From Coriobacteriaceae bacterium (GTDB lineage: Bacteria > Actinomycetota > Coriobacteriia > Coriobacteriales > QAMH01): DNA of 42,308 nt. Positions 7,516-16,384 of the stretch are shown in pieces. The translations under genes were made by a program, and so were the position numbers. The stretch is from NCBI GenBank assembly GCA_021203765.1, contig JAJQAN010000028.1, forward strand, positions 1-42,308, written 5' to 3'. Positions within the stretch are counted from its first letter, which is position 1, and each line of letters opens with the position of its first letter. Below the pieces are notes generated by a model. That model did no database searches. It had not been told where the DNA came from and saw only the letters and a program-made list of their open reading frames with translations.

Positions 7516-8382
7516 CTACCCCTCGTTCTGCTCCTGCTTCTTCTCCTGCTTCTTGTGGTAGATGAACCAGTAGGCAAGACCGACGACGACGGCGCCGCCG
7601 ACGATGTTGCCGAGCGTTGCAGCACTGAGATTGTAGAAAATCGATCCGATGTTGAGCGCATCGACGTTCGCCACATCTGCACCGTAGCCCATCAGCTTGA
7701 GAACGAAGCCGTTGGGCAGGAAGAACATGTTGGCAACACAGTGCTCGAAGCCACAGGCAACGAAGGCTGAGATCGGTAAGAGGATGCCGAGAACCTTGTC
7801 GGCGATGGTGCGTCCTGCAAAGCCGATCCACACGGCCAGGCAGACGAGGATGTTGCACATGATGCCTTTGCCGAAGAGTGTGACCCAACTCGGGGTCACC
7901 TTGCTCACGGCCACACTGACCATCGTATCGCCGACCGCACCGCTGTTCATGGCGCAGACCTGCGCAAGCGTGATCAGCGCGACGGCGACCAGTGCGCCGC
8001 AGAAGTTACCGACAAAGACGATGCCCCAGTTCTTGAAGACCTTGCCCCAGCTGACCTGACGCGACATCGCGCCGCAGACCATGAGGCAGTTGCCGGTGAA
8101 CAGTTCGGCGCCGCAGCACAGGACCAGTTCGAGACCGAGACAGAAGCACAAGCCTCCGACCAGACGCTGCACCGCAAAGGGCATAGTCGAATCGCCCAAA
8201 AACAGCATGAAGAAGGTCGCGCCAAGCGCGATGAAGAAACCGGCCAGCATCGCCGACACGAAGCACCTTCCCGCCTTCATGTTGCCCTTGTTGACGGCCG
8301 TCGCCTCCGCTTTCGCTTCGGTTGCTGCCGGTGCCAACGCATCGGGGGCGAGCCCTGCTAAATCTTCCTTTTCTACTGCCAT
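7516..8382 (-). CDS. focA: Formate/nitrite transporter, FocA/FocB type
   Basis: 288 aa inner-membrane channel with about six membrane helices. FocA hallmarks are visible: KAGRCFVSAMLAGFFIALGA, the GAELFTGNCLM loop, FVACGFEHCVANMFFLP (pore histidine) and ATLGNIVGGAV. It would move formate between cytoplasm and medium to feed FdhF. ATG 8382 has AGGAGG upstream; the ORF track's extra 29 residues lie over hycI. It is the last gene of the formate hydrogenlyase operon, 11 nt after hycI, the position focB has in the E. coli hyf operon. Confidence 0.95.
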   Translation of the reverse strand: MAVEKEDLAGLAPDALAPAATEAKAEATAVNKGNMKAGRCFVSAMLAGFFIALGATFFMLFLGDSTMPFAVQRLVGGLCFCLGLELVLCCGAELFTGNCLMVCGAMSRQVSWGKVFKNWGIVFVGNFCGALVAVALITLAQVCAMNSGAVGDTMVSVAVSKVTPSWVTLFGKGIMCNILVCLAVWIGFAGRTIADKVLGILLPISAFVACGFEHCVANMFFLPNGFVLKLMGYGADVANVDALNIGSIFYNLSAATLGNIVGGAVVVGLAYWFIYHKKQEKKQEQNEG

Positions 8383-8393
8383 ATCGTACCTCC

Positions 8394-8921
8394 TCACTCC
8401 GCTTCTTCGAGCTCCGGCTCTTCTTCCGGAAGCGGCTCTTCCTCTGCAGCAAGCGGATTGACCGAACACTCACCGGTGTAGAGAAACTCGCTTCCTGCTT
8501 TTAACCAATCATAGATGCGATGGACCGCCGCATCGACCTCCGGTGTCAGGGCGCCCATGAATTCGGTCTGTGCCGGCTGTATGCCCAAAAAGACGACCCT
8601 GCCGCAGCAGCTTTCCAACTCGTCGAGCAAGAACGTGATGGGGAGCGAATGGGTCGTGATCATGAAGTCGGTTGACACCGCATTGCGGTCCACCGTCTTG
8701 ATGGTTCCCGGCTCTTCGCCCATGTCGGCGGCATCCACCAGCAGCAATATATCGGGTTCTTTGCGGCGGATGACCGAGAGTTCGTCTTCGGGCGTCTGCC
8801 CGCCGTCGATGACGTCCCAACCCTCGATCGGATCGTCCTCCATCAGTTTGGCCAACAACGCTCCTCCAGCGTCATCGCCACGCAACACCGCCCCCACGGT
8901 AAATACCAGTTTGCCACTCAT
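8394..8921 (-). CDS. hycI: Hydrogenase maturation protease HycI
   Basis: 175 aa endopeptidase that trims the C-terminal tail of the hydrogenase large subunit after nickel insertion. GAVLRGDDAGGALL near the start and ILLLVDAADMG carry the Asp residues that bind nickel in this family, and ITTHSLPITFLLDEL the His. The protein ends in a Glu-rich tail (about 20 residues) beyond the usual fold. The start overlaps the hycH stop by 4 nt. Its substrate is very likely HyfG of the same operon, whose DPCYSCTER site is intact. Confidence 0.93.
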   Translation of the reverse strand: MSGKLVFTVGAVLRGDDAGGALLAKLMEDDPIEGWDVIDGGQTPEDELSVIRRKEPDILLLVDAADMGEEPGTIKTVDRNAVSTDFMITTHSLPITFLLDELESCCGRVVFLGIQPAQTEFMGALTPEVDAAVHRIYDWLKAGSEFLYTGECSVNPLAAEEEPLPEEEPELEEAE

Positions 8922-9418
8922 TTCTCACGCATCCTTCCCATCACGTAAGCGGCACTGTCTTGTGCAAGAAGGTCGAGCATCTCGTGAAACGTCCTGATCC
9001 AGGCACGCTCCTCCGCATGCCCCTCCTGCTCCGCATCCAGCTTTTCCTCGACCTCGTCGATAGCGGGAAGCAGGGTCTCCAGATGCTGCTTGTCGATCTG
9101 TATCTCACCGCTCCGCAGGATGCCTTCGAGCTTATAGCGGGCATCGCTGCCTTCCTCGAAGCATTCGACGACACGCTCGAAGGTCGCCTTCGGACAGCGC
9201 AGCTTTTCCTCGAAGCAGTCGATGACACCGGTGTGGTGTCCCACCGAAAGCGCGTAGTAGAACACCTCTTGGGAGGCCTCGGGGATGGAGTCGCTGTCGT
9301 CGACGAACTTCTTCGTCAGCTGATAGAAGACGACCTCCGCTTCGTCCTGCTCGCAGTCGTGCTCCGATACAGGCGCGTTGCCCCGATAGGCTGTCGGTGT
9401 CTTGCTACTTGAGGGCAT
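8918..9418 (-). CDS. hycH: Formate hydrogenlyase assembly protein HycH/HyfJ
   Basis: 166 aa. The core (AEVVFYQLTKKFVDD, then YYALSVGHHTGVIDCFE, then a DARYKLEGI segment) matches E. coli HycH almost motif by motif; HycH is needed for maturation of the hydrogenase large subunit. I take ATG 9418, which overlaps the hyfI stop by 14 nt and has AGGAGG about 13 nt upstream; the ORF track's 33 extra residues lie entirely over hyfI. Roughly 24 residues precede the conserved block, so a later start cannot be excluded. Confidence 0.88.
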   Translation of the reverse strand: MPSSSKTPTAYRGNAPVSEHDCEQDEAEVVFYQLTKKFVDDSDSIPEASQEVFYYALSVGHHTGVIDCFEEKLRCPKATFERVVECFEEGSDARYKLEGILRSGEIQIDKQHLETLLPAIDEVEEKLDAEQEGHAEERAWIRTFHEMLDLLAQDSAAYVMGRMREK

Positions 9419-10325
9419 CGCCGAGAGAGGCCTCCTGCAGAATGGACAGGGCCGGATTCTCCTCGTCGGTCGGCTGTTCGCCCAGACCTTCGGCACCGAC
9501 GACCTTGGACAGCCCACGCATCAGGAGCTCCTGCTCCTGCTCCGGGCCGACCACCATCTCCTGCAGACGCTTGCGCAGGTCCGTGTAGATCTCGACACGG
9601 CGCGGGTCGGTCTGCTGGGAGATGAGGTTCGAGATGTTGGCGTAGACATCGGCGTCCTCGCCCTCGAGCGCCTCCAAGAACTCGTCGGCGATGTCCCGGC
9701 CGTAGCGATAGCCCGACATCAGGCGCGCCTCACGCTCGATTGCGGTGCGCACCTTGTAGGGGATGTCCGCAAAGCGCAGCGGTGCCTGCTCGCCTTCCTC
9801 CTCCATGGTTTCGGTGTGGTGGAGTTTCTGCCCGAGCAGACCGAGCGCGATGGCAAAGCCGTAGACGGTCTGCGCCGGAGAGGGCGGGCAGCCCGGGATG
9901 TAGACGTCGACCGGGAAGAGCTTGTCGGCGCCGCCCCAAACGCAGTAGTTGTCGTGGAAGACGCCGCCGGTGCAGCCGCAAGCGCCGTAGGCCACGACGA
10001 GCTTGGGATCGGGGGCGCCTTCGTAAGCACGGATGGCCGGCATACGCATGGTGCGCGTGACGGCACCGGTGTAGACGAGGATGTCGGCATGACGGGGGCT
10101 CGGCGTGTTCAGGATGCCGAAGCGTTCGGCATCGAAGACCGGCGTGATGGTCGAGAAGATCTCGATCTCGCAGCCGTTGCAGCCACCGCAGTCGATGCGG
10201 TAGAGGTAGATCGAACGTTTGATGTCGTTGAGCAGGGCGAGCTTCGCATTGGTCACAGCCTCGTCGAGCACCTTGGGTTCCAGCTGATACTGGAGATTCT
10301 CGGGAACTTCATGATCGATAATCAT
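9405..10325 (-). CDS. hyfI: Formate hydrogenlyase small subunit HyfI/HycG (NuoB-like)
   Basis: 306 aa [NiFe]-hydrogenase small subunit holding one [4Fe-4S] cluster next to the active site. Cluster cysteines are in RIDCGGCNGCEIEIF, YGACGCTGG and IPGCPPSPAQT. It is about 50 residues longer than E. coli HycG; the extra part is an acidic, Gln-rich C-terminal tail. Start ATG 10325 overlaps the hyfH stop by 4 nt. It transfers electrons from the ferredoxin subunits to HyfG. Confidence 0.95.
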   Translation of the reverse strand: MIIDHEVPENLQYQLEPKVLDEAVTNAKLALLNDIKRSIYLYRIDCGGCNGCEIEIFSTITPVFDAERFGILNTPSPRHADILVYTGAVTRTMRMPAIRAYEGAPDPKLVVAYGACGCTGGVFHDNYCVWGGADKLFPVDVYIPGCPPSPAQTVYGFAIALGLLGQKLHHTETMEEEGEQAPLRFADIPYKVRTAIEREARLMSGYRYGRDIADEFLEALEGEDADVYANISNLISQQTDPRRVEIYTDLRKRLQEMVVGPEQEQELLMRGLSKVVGAEGLGEQPTDEENPALSILQEASLGDALK

Positions 10326-10888
10326 CCAGGCTCACCTCCCGAAGTAATCGGTTTTCGGTAGCGCATCGTCTCGTCGCGCCGTTTGGCGCGATACGCGTCG
10401 GCCTTCTGCTTGCAGGCCGGACAATAGCCGGTCAGGTCCGCAGCCTGCTGAGCTTCGAGGCCTCCATTGTTCTGTGAGAGAAGGCGCGTCGCGTAGTCGA
10501 CCTCCTTGGCGGTCGCATAGTAGCGTCCGCATTCGGCACAGGCCTGCAGCTTGTAGGTGGAGGTCTCCTCGAGGTCGTTCTTGTCCATGACGGCGAGCTC
10601 GAACTCCTTGCTGAGCGTGATCGCGCCAAGCGGGCAGATCTCCTCACAGCGTCCGCAGTAGACGCAGCGTCCGTAGTTGATCGACCAGGTCGTCGTGCCG
10701 GCCTCGACATCGATCTTCATCTGGATGGCGTTGGGCGGACAGGCGACCGCACAGGCCGCACAACCGATGCAGGCGACCGGATCGTGCTCGGGCTTGCCAC
10801 GCGCGTCCGTCGGGCGTTCGAGCGGCTCGAAGGGATAGCCAGCGGTGGCGTTGCCCGTTCGCAGGATCTCTCTGAGTGTTTTTAACAT
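10322..10888 (-). CDS. hyfH: Formate hydrogenlyase ferredoxin subunit HyfH/HycF (NuoI-like)
   Basis: 188 aa protein with two [4Fe-4S] motifs, CIGCAACAVACPP and CVYCGRCEEICPLG, which relay electrons to the hydrogenase small subunit. A further CAEC...CPAC pair in the C-terminal half resembles a zinc-ribbon-like or extra metal site. ATG 10888 is chosen (MLKTLREIL, GAGGAGG upstream); the track's longer start overlaps hyfG. Lies 10 nt after hyfG. Confidence 0.94.
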   Translation of the reverse strand: MLKTLREILRTGNATAGYPFEPLERPTDARGKPEHDPVACIGCAACAVACPPNAIQMKIDVEAGTTTWSINYGRCVYCGRCEEICPLGAITLSKEFELAVMDKNDLEETSTYKLQACAECGRYYATAKEVDYATRLLSQNNGGLEAQQAADLTGYCPACKQKADAYRAKRRDETMRYRKPITSGGEPG

Positions 10889-10898
10889 CACAACCTCC

Positions 10899-12629
10899 TC
10901 AGATTTCCAGCGGGCTGTGTCTGCGATCACAGCAGTAATCTTCGAGTTGCTGTCTGGTCAGCGTCTGTTCCTTGTTCTTCTTGACATCGACGACGGTCAC
11001 CCGTTCGGTGCAGGAATAGCACGGATCGAGGCTGCCAACGATGAGGGCCGCATCCGACAGGGTGTTCCCTCTGAACATACTGCGTAGGACCGGCCAGTTG
11101 CTGTAGGTCGAGGCTTTGGCACGCCAGCGGTAGCACTTCTGGTTGTCGCCGATCATCGACCAGTGCATGTCCTCGCCACGCGGTGCCTCGGTCGCCGCGA
11201 GCGCATAGCGATGCGGCACGTAGGTCCACCGGTCGTTTAAGATCGGACCTTCGGGCAGATCGGTTTCGAGGAGTTCCTGGATGATGTGGATGCTGTCGGT
11301 GAACTCGCCGATGCGCACGAGGGTGCGGCCGAGCACATCGCAGGAATCCTGCGTGATCGGCTCATGTTTGTCGGCGATGGACTTGTAGCCGGCAAACGGG
11401 TGGACCCAGCGCACATCACGGGCGAAGCCGCTGCCGCGGACCGTCGGGCCGACGGGGCTGTAGTCGCGTGCGACCTTCGGGTCGAGGATGCCGATGCCCT
11501 TGGCACGGTTGATGAAGTTGGGCGTCGAAACGAGTTCGTCCACCAGGCGTTGCGCGTCGGCAGCCAGATTGTCGAGATACTTGAGTGTCTCGAGCTTCTG
11601 CTCGGCCAAGATGTCACGACGCACGCCGCCGATGAGGTTGAGGCCGTAGGTCTTGCGGGCGCCCGTCAGCATCTCGGCCAGGTCCATGGACTGCTCACGT
11701 ACCCGGAAGAAATGCTGGAAACCCGTGTCAAAGCCGGAGAAGTGGCAGACCAGACCGAGGTTGAGCAGATGCGAGTGCAGACGTTCGGTCTCGAGGATGA
11801 TCGCGCGGATGACCTGAGCGCGCAGCGGGACCTCGATGCCCTGCGCCGCCTCGATGGACTGCGCATAGGCCGTGGAATGCGCAAAGCCGCAGATGCCGCA
11901 GATGCGCTCGGCCAGGAACGGAACCGAATCGTAGTTCATGCGCGATTCGGCGCATTTCTCCATACCACGATGGACGAAGAACATGCGGTAGTCGGCGTCG
12001 ATGATATTCTCGCCTTCGACATAGAGACGGAAGTGGCCTGGCTCGTCGGAGGTGATGTGGAGGGGCCCCATCGGGACGGTGGTCGTCTCGTGGTCGCCCG
12101 TGTCCTTTAAGAACTCGTAATCTTCGAGCTCACGCGTCGGCATCGGACGATAGCGGTAGTCCATCGAATCCTTGCGCAGCGGATGCACATCCATCGGCCA
12201 GTCATCGGGCAGACAGAGGTTGCGATCGTCGATGATGCCGACGGCCTTCAGGCCGAACATGTCTTGGACTTCGCGCTCGCTCCAGACCGCCGCCGGGACC
12301 TTGGGAGAGACCGCCTTGAACTCGCCGGTCTCGCGTTCGACCTCCACACGCACGTGGATGTAGCCGGGATCCTCCTCTTCCATCGAAAGCAGGTAGTAGA
12401 GGGCGAAGTGTCCGTTCAGCTGGCGTTCGTCGTTGCCAGCCATGAACGGCATCCAGCCGCCGCGCTCGTAGTAGAGAAACGCGATGATATCGGGAGCCGA
12501 ATCTCCGTCAACCGTGATGCAGACCTGGTCCTCGCTGACCCACTGTGTCTCCTTGATCTGGTAGGGGAACTTCTCCTGTACGGCCAGGACGTGCGTTTCG
12601 CAGGTGCGAAGTTTTGAATCTATAGCCAT
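10899..12629 (-). CDS. hyfG: Formate hydrogenlyase large subunit HyfG/HycE (NuoC-NuoD fusion)
   Basis: 576 aa. The N-terminal ~160 residues are NuoC-like (SEREVQDMFGL); the rest is the NuoD-like [NiFe] catalytic domain. Nickel ligands are in ERICGICGFAHS and DPCYSCTERV. The DPCYSCTER motif is followed by a 33-residue tail (VTVVDVKKNK...) closely resembling the peptide removed from E. coli HycE by HycI. ATG 12629 is annotated; a GTG at 12635 with AAGGAG 6 nt upstream is an equally good start. Reduces protons to H2 at the cytoplasmic face of the complex. Confidence 0.97.
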   Translation of the reverse strand: MAIDSKLRTCETHVLAVQEKFPYQIKETQWVSEDQVCITVDGDSAPDIIAFLYYERGGWMPFMAGNDERQLNGHFALYYLLSMEEEDPGYIHVRVEVERETGEFKAVSPKVPAAVWSEREVQDMFGLKAVGIIDDRNLCLPDDWPMDVHPLRKDSMDYRYRPMPTRELEDYEFLKDTGDHETTTVPMGPLHITSDEPGHFRLYVEGENIIDADYRMFFVHRGMEKCAESRMNYDSVPFLAERICGICGFAHSTAYAQSIEAAQGIEVPLRAQVIRAIILETERLHSHLLNLGLVCHFSGFDTGFQHFFRVREQSMDLAEMLTGARKTYGLNLIGGVRRDILAEQKLETLKYLDNLAADAQRLVDELVSTPNFINRAKGIGILDPKVARDYSPVGPTVRGSGFARDVRWVHPFAGYKSIADKHEPITQDSCDVLGRTLVRIGEFTDSIHIIQELLETDLPEGPILNDRWTYVPHRYALAATEAPRGEDMHWSMIGDNQKCYRWRAKASTYSNWPVLRSMFRGNTLSDAALIVGSLDPCYSCTERVTVVDVKKNKEQTLTRQQLEDYCCDRRHSPLEI

Positions 12630-12647
12630 ATGCACATCACGCTCCTT

Positions 12648-14234
12648 CTACTGCCGGATCTCATCTGTGGACGAACCACCGCTGTGCCCGAATATGTCCT
12701 CGAACAAGGGCGTGTCGTACATCTCTTCGGTATCGTCGACCTGCATGACGATGGAAGTCGCCTCCTCGACGCCGCTGATGATCGGCTGCGGCATCGCGAC
12801 ACCGAACCAGATGACGACGCAGGCCATGATGATTTCAGGAATCAGGGCAGCAGGACCCACATCCTTCTTCTCGAGCTTGCTGTCCTCGGAAGGTTTGCTG
12901 AGGATCGAGCCGGTCGCAACCCGGACGAAGGCGGCGATGACGACCGTCAGGACGATGCCCATGATAATGACGACCCACAGATAGCCCGTCACGACGCCGG
13001 AGATGAACGCCAGCACTTCGGAGACGAACATCGCAAACGGCGGGAAGGCCGAGATGGCGAGCAGGCCGATGATGAAGAGCACGGCCGTCGCCGGCGCGAC
13101 CTGGATGACGCCGCGGATCTTGCGCAGATCACGCGTGCCGTACTTCATGAGCAGGTTGCCGGACAGGCAGAAGAGGAAGGACTTGGTAATGCCGTGCAGG
13201 ATGCAGTGCAGGAGCGCGGCTGCGATGCCGAGCGGTCCGCCGAAGCCGAGGCAGAGGGCGACAACGCCGATGTTCTCACAGGAACTGTAAGCCAGCTTGC
13301 GCTTGATGTCGTCCTGAGAGAACACACCGAAGACCGCCACCACGATCGAAGCGATGCCCAGTATCAGCATGATGAGCTGCGGGAAAAACGTCCCGATGGT
13401 CTGGATCGCCAGAATGTAGAAGCGGATGACGACGAGGATGGCGCACTTGAGCAACACGCCGGAAAGCAGACCGGAGACCGGGCTCGGTGCTTCGGAGTGC
13501 GCATCCGGCAACCAGGTGTGCATCGGGAAGAGTCCTGCCTTGGTGCCGAAGCCGACCGCCGCGAATACGAAGGCGATCTGTATGAGCATCGCGTCGAAGC
13601 TGCTCGCGTTCGGCAGCAACTCGGTCCAAAACACCGCTTGGGTCGGATCGGGCATGACCGCCGCGGCGTTCGCATAGACGAGTACCGTGCCGTACAGGCC
13701 GAAGGCGACGCCGCAGGTGCAAACGATGATGTACTTCCAGGCAGCTTCGAGCGCTGTCTTCGTGTCGTAGGCACCGACGAGGAAGACGGTCGCCAGAGTC
13801 GTCGCCTCGATGGAGGCCCACATCATGATGATGTTGTTGGACAGCGCCGCAAGAAGCATCGTGAAGATGAAGAGATTGAAGAACACGTAATAGCGCTTGA
13901 CCTGGCCGGGCGTCATCTTGCCCTCCGCCACATCGTGACGGATGTAGGAAAGCGAGTACCAGCCGGTCAGGAAGCCGACGACGCCGATGAGGGCGACGAA
14001 GATACTCCCGAGCGAATCGAGGCGGAACCAGTTTCCGAGCGCCATCACCGCGTTGCCGGACGTCATGACGATGACGACGAGGTACACGGCCAAAAGGGCG
14101 ACCGCCAGCACCGACAGGAAATGCACCGTCTCATAAAACGCCTGCGGTATGTGCTTTGACGGGAAGCATGCCATAAACACGCCCGCAAACAACGGTATGA
14201 TCATCAGGAGGATGATAAGGGTTGAAGCTTCCAT
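12648..14234 (-). CDS. hyfF: Hydrogenase membrane subunit HyfF (antiporter-like, NuoN/L/M family)
   Basis: 528 aa polytopic membrane protein with about 14 predicted helices. The antiporter-type channel residues are visible: the Lys in GFGTKAGLFPMHTWLPDAHSE, plus KRKLAYSSCENIG and LHCILHGITKSFLF. HyfF occurs in Hyf (hydrogenase-4) but not in E. coli Hyc, so this complex is the large type with three antiporter-like subunits. AGGAGG lies upstream of ATG 14234. The C-terminal ~40 residues are acidic and cytoplasmic-looking. Confidence 0.93.
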   Translation of the reverse strand: MEASTLIILLMIIPLFAGVFMACFPSKHIPQAFYETVHFLSVLAVALLAVYLVVIVMTSGNAVMALGNWFRLDSLGSIFVALIGVVGFLTGWYSLSYIRHDVAEGKMTPGQVKRYYVFFNLFIFTMLLAALSNNIIMMWASIEATTLATVFLVGAYDTKTALEAAWKYIIVCTCGVAFGLYGTVLVYANAAAVMPDPTQAVFWTELLPNASSFDAMLIQIAFVFAAVGFGTKAGLFPMHTWLPDAHSEAPSPVSGLLSGVLLKCAILVVIRFYILAIQTIGTFFPQLIMLILGIASIVVAVFGVFSQDDIKRKLAYSSCENIGVVALCLGFGGPLGIAAALLHCILHGITKSFLFCLSGNLLMKYGTRDLRKIRGVIQVAPATAVLFIIGLLAISAFPPFAMFVSEVLAFISGVVTGYLWVVIIMGIVLTVVIAAFVRVATGSILSKPSEDSKLEKKDVGPAALIPEIIMACVVIWFGVAMPQPIISGVEEATSIVMQVDDTEEMYDTPLFEDIFGHSGGSSTDEIRQ

Positions 14235-14244
14235 GATCGTCCTC

Positions 14245-14907
14245 CTAACCCTTTAATTCTTTCAAGTCGTCGGAATCCAACGACTTGGTCGTCTTGTAGA
14301 TGCGGTATGCCAGGAACGCCATGATGACGACGGCGAAGATGGCATCGGTCGCAACGCCGATCTCGACCAGTTCGGGCGCGGTCGGCGCCAGCAGGGCGAG
14401 GGTCAGGTGCGAGCCGTTTTCCATGAGGCAGTACCCGAAGATCTGCTTGAAGATGTTGCGCTGCGAGACGATGCACGTCAGGCCGATGAAGAAGTGGGCC
14501 AGCGATATCGCCAGGGCCGGCCTGACGGCCTCTGCCGTCGGCAGGTTGATGCCCCACACCGCCGCGAAGCAGATCAGCAACTCGACGGCGGCCAGGATGA
14601 TGGCCGTCATCGGCCGGATCGACGCCGGAGGCTCTTCAGGCGGCTTGCCGAGCTTCAAGAGCCGGGAATAGGCGAAGAGCATCACGCCCGGCACCAGGAT
14701 CACCTTGGTGATGAACGCGGTCCCCGCCCAGGTGAACAGCTCGGTCGAAGACGTCGTGAAGCCCAGCGTCACGAAGATGCAGACTAAGATGAACGCCTGT
14801 ATGCCGTAGATGATGGCAGTCCTTCTGAGGCCATGGAGCAGCACGACCAACAAACTGCTGATGATAAGCAGGGCCCCGAGAATGTTGACTATTGTATATC
14901 CGTCCAT
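14245..14907 (-). CDS. hyfE: Hydrogenase membrane subunit HyfE (NuoK-like)
   Basis: 220 aa membrane protein with about seven hydrophobic segments (VNILGALLIISSLLVVLLHG at the N-terminus). Its size, its C-terminal NuoK-like half (SLAHFFIGLTCIVSQRNIFK) and its place between hyfD and hyfF identify it as HyfE, a subunit specific to the Hyf-type complex that probably links the antiporter-like subunits. Confidence 0.92.
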   Translation of the reverse strand: MDGYTIVNILGALLIISSLLVVLLHGLRRTAIIYGIQAFILVCIFVTLGFTTSSTELFTWAGTAFITKVILVPGVMLFAYSRLLKLGKPPEEPPASIRPMTAIILAAVELLICFAAVWGINLPTAEAVRPALAISLAHFFIGLTCIVSQRNIFKQIFGYCLMENGSHLTLALLAPTAPELVEIGVATDAIFAVVIMAFLAYRIYKTTKSLDSDDLKELKG

Positions 14908-14917
14908 GACATGCCTC

Positions 14918-16369
14918 CTAAGCCATCCACGAGGCGGCGAGGAAACTCGAGCACACCGTCATGACAATCAATACGACAAAGACTGCGACCATCGACTTGG
15001 GGATCGCCTGGCCTTTGGCAACTTCCGTAGAAGGATTGCCGGGGACGACGGATCCGATCCATCTGAGGAACCAGATGAAGCAGGCCGCCGTTTCGACCAA
15101 CCCGACTATGACTATGAGCAGCAACAGCCAGTTGCCGTCTGCCGCCGCGAAGCTTCCCGCGAAGATCTGGAACTTCGAGAAGAAGCCGCTGAAGGGCGGA
15201 CAGCCGGCGATGGCAAGTGCACCGCAGACGAAGGCGACCGCCAATATCGGATACTTTTTCAGCACGCCTTTTATCTTCGGCAGCATCCTCGTGCCGATGG
15301 CGAAGCTGAACGCGCCGGCGACAAGGAAGAGCAGCGTCTTGGCAAACGCGTGGTTGAAGATGTGCTGTATGCCGCCGGATAGGGCAAGGTCGCTGCCGAA
15401 CACGAAGAAGCCGAACGCCAAGAAGATATAGGACAGCTGCGAGATCGTCGAGAAGGCGAGCAGCCGCTTCATATCGCGCTGTGGCAGATACATGAAGAAG
15501 CTGAAGAGCATCGTGGCGATGGCGCCGATGATGATGACCCAGCCGACCGGCTCGGGTATGGCCCCGGCTGATACGAGCGCACGGGCCAGGATGGCAACGC
15601 CGACCTTGACCATGGATGCACCATGCAGGTAGGCCGAGACCGGCGTCGGCGCCTCCATCGCCGATGGCAGCCACATGTAAAACGGCAGCTGTGCCGATTT
15701 GCCCCAAGCTGCGACTATGATGCAGATGAGGACGACGATCTTCCAGAGGTTGCTCAGATCCGCCAGCGCCTCGGTCGCAAAGGTTCCGGTCTGCCAGAAG
15801 AGGAGGCCGGCGCCGATGTAGAGACCGAGCGAAGCGATGTGGGTGACGATGAGCGCCTTGGTCGCCGCCTTCTGTGCGGTCTCCGTCCCGTAGTAGCTGA
15901 TGAGGCCCCACGAGCAAGCGCCGGTGATCTCGAAGAAGAGCAACTGCGCGATGAGCGTGTCGGAATAGACCAGGCCGGCCATCGCGCCGATGAAAGCCGC
16001 GAAGTACGCATAGAAGCGACGGCGCGGCTCGTCGGGATGCTCGCGGTTGGCCGCATTGAGATACCCGACCGAATAGATCGAAATCAAAAGGCCGATGGCG
16101 ACGAAGGCGGCCGCCAGCATCACGCTCATCTTGTCGAAGACGAGGGTTATGACCGCCGTCTGACCGAAGGAGACAAGGTCGAGATAGACGGTCGTTCCAT
16201 CGCCTGCGACGGCAAGCAGGATCCAGACGACGATGGTGGCCGCCGTCGAGATGGCCGCCGCCGTGATGCAGATGGCACGTCCGGCGACCCGCGGAAGAAC
16301 CGCAATGAACAGTGCCCCTACAAACGGGATGATGATGGCCGTTAGAGCAAGTATGGAAATGGGTCCCAT
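14918..16369 (-). CDS. hyfD: Hydrogenase membrane subunit HyfD (antiporter-like)
   Basis: 483 aa, close to the size of E. coli HyfD (479). Antiporter family motifs: FEITGACSWGLISYY, AWGKSAQLPFYMWLPSAME, SAYLHGASMVKVGV and KRLLAFSTISQLSYI. ATG 16369 is selected because AGGAGG lies 8 nt before it; the GTG at 16378 in the track would place AGGAGG directly against the start codon. The presence of this gene separates the complex from E. coli FHL-1, which lacks HyfD-F. Confidence 0.94.
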   Translation of the reverse strand: MGPISILALTAIIIPFVGALFIAVLPRVAGRAICITAAAISTAATIVVWILLAVAGDGTTVYLDLVSFGQTAVITLVFDKMSVMLAAAFVAIGLLISIYSVGYLNAANREHPDEPRRRFYAYFAAFIGAMAGLVYSDTLIAQLLFFEITGACSWGLISYYGTETAQKAATKALIVTHIASLGLYIGAGLLFWQTGTFATEALADLSNLWKIVVLICIIVAAWGKSAQLPFYMWLPSAMEAPTPVSAYLHGASMVKVGVAILARALVSAGAIPEPVGWVIIIGAIATMLFSFFMYLPQRDMKRLLAFSTISQLSYIFLAFGFFVFGSDLALSGGIQHIFNHAFAKTLLFLVAGAFSFAIGTRMLPKIKGVLKKYPILAVAFVCGALAIAGCPPFSGFFSKFQIFAGSFAAADGNWLLLLIVIVGLVETAACFIWFLRWIGSVVPGNPSTEVAKGQAIPKSMVAVFVVLIVMTVCSSFLAASWMA

Positions 16370-16384
16370 ATTACACACCTCCTC

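Noticed and set aside
12630-14159. 509-aa plus-strand ORF opposite hyfF
   Set aside because: It is a GC-rich shadow: Asp/Arg/Glu-rich low-complexity residues, no domain pattern, and it lies fully over the clear HyfF membrane protein.
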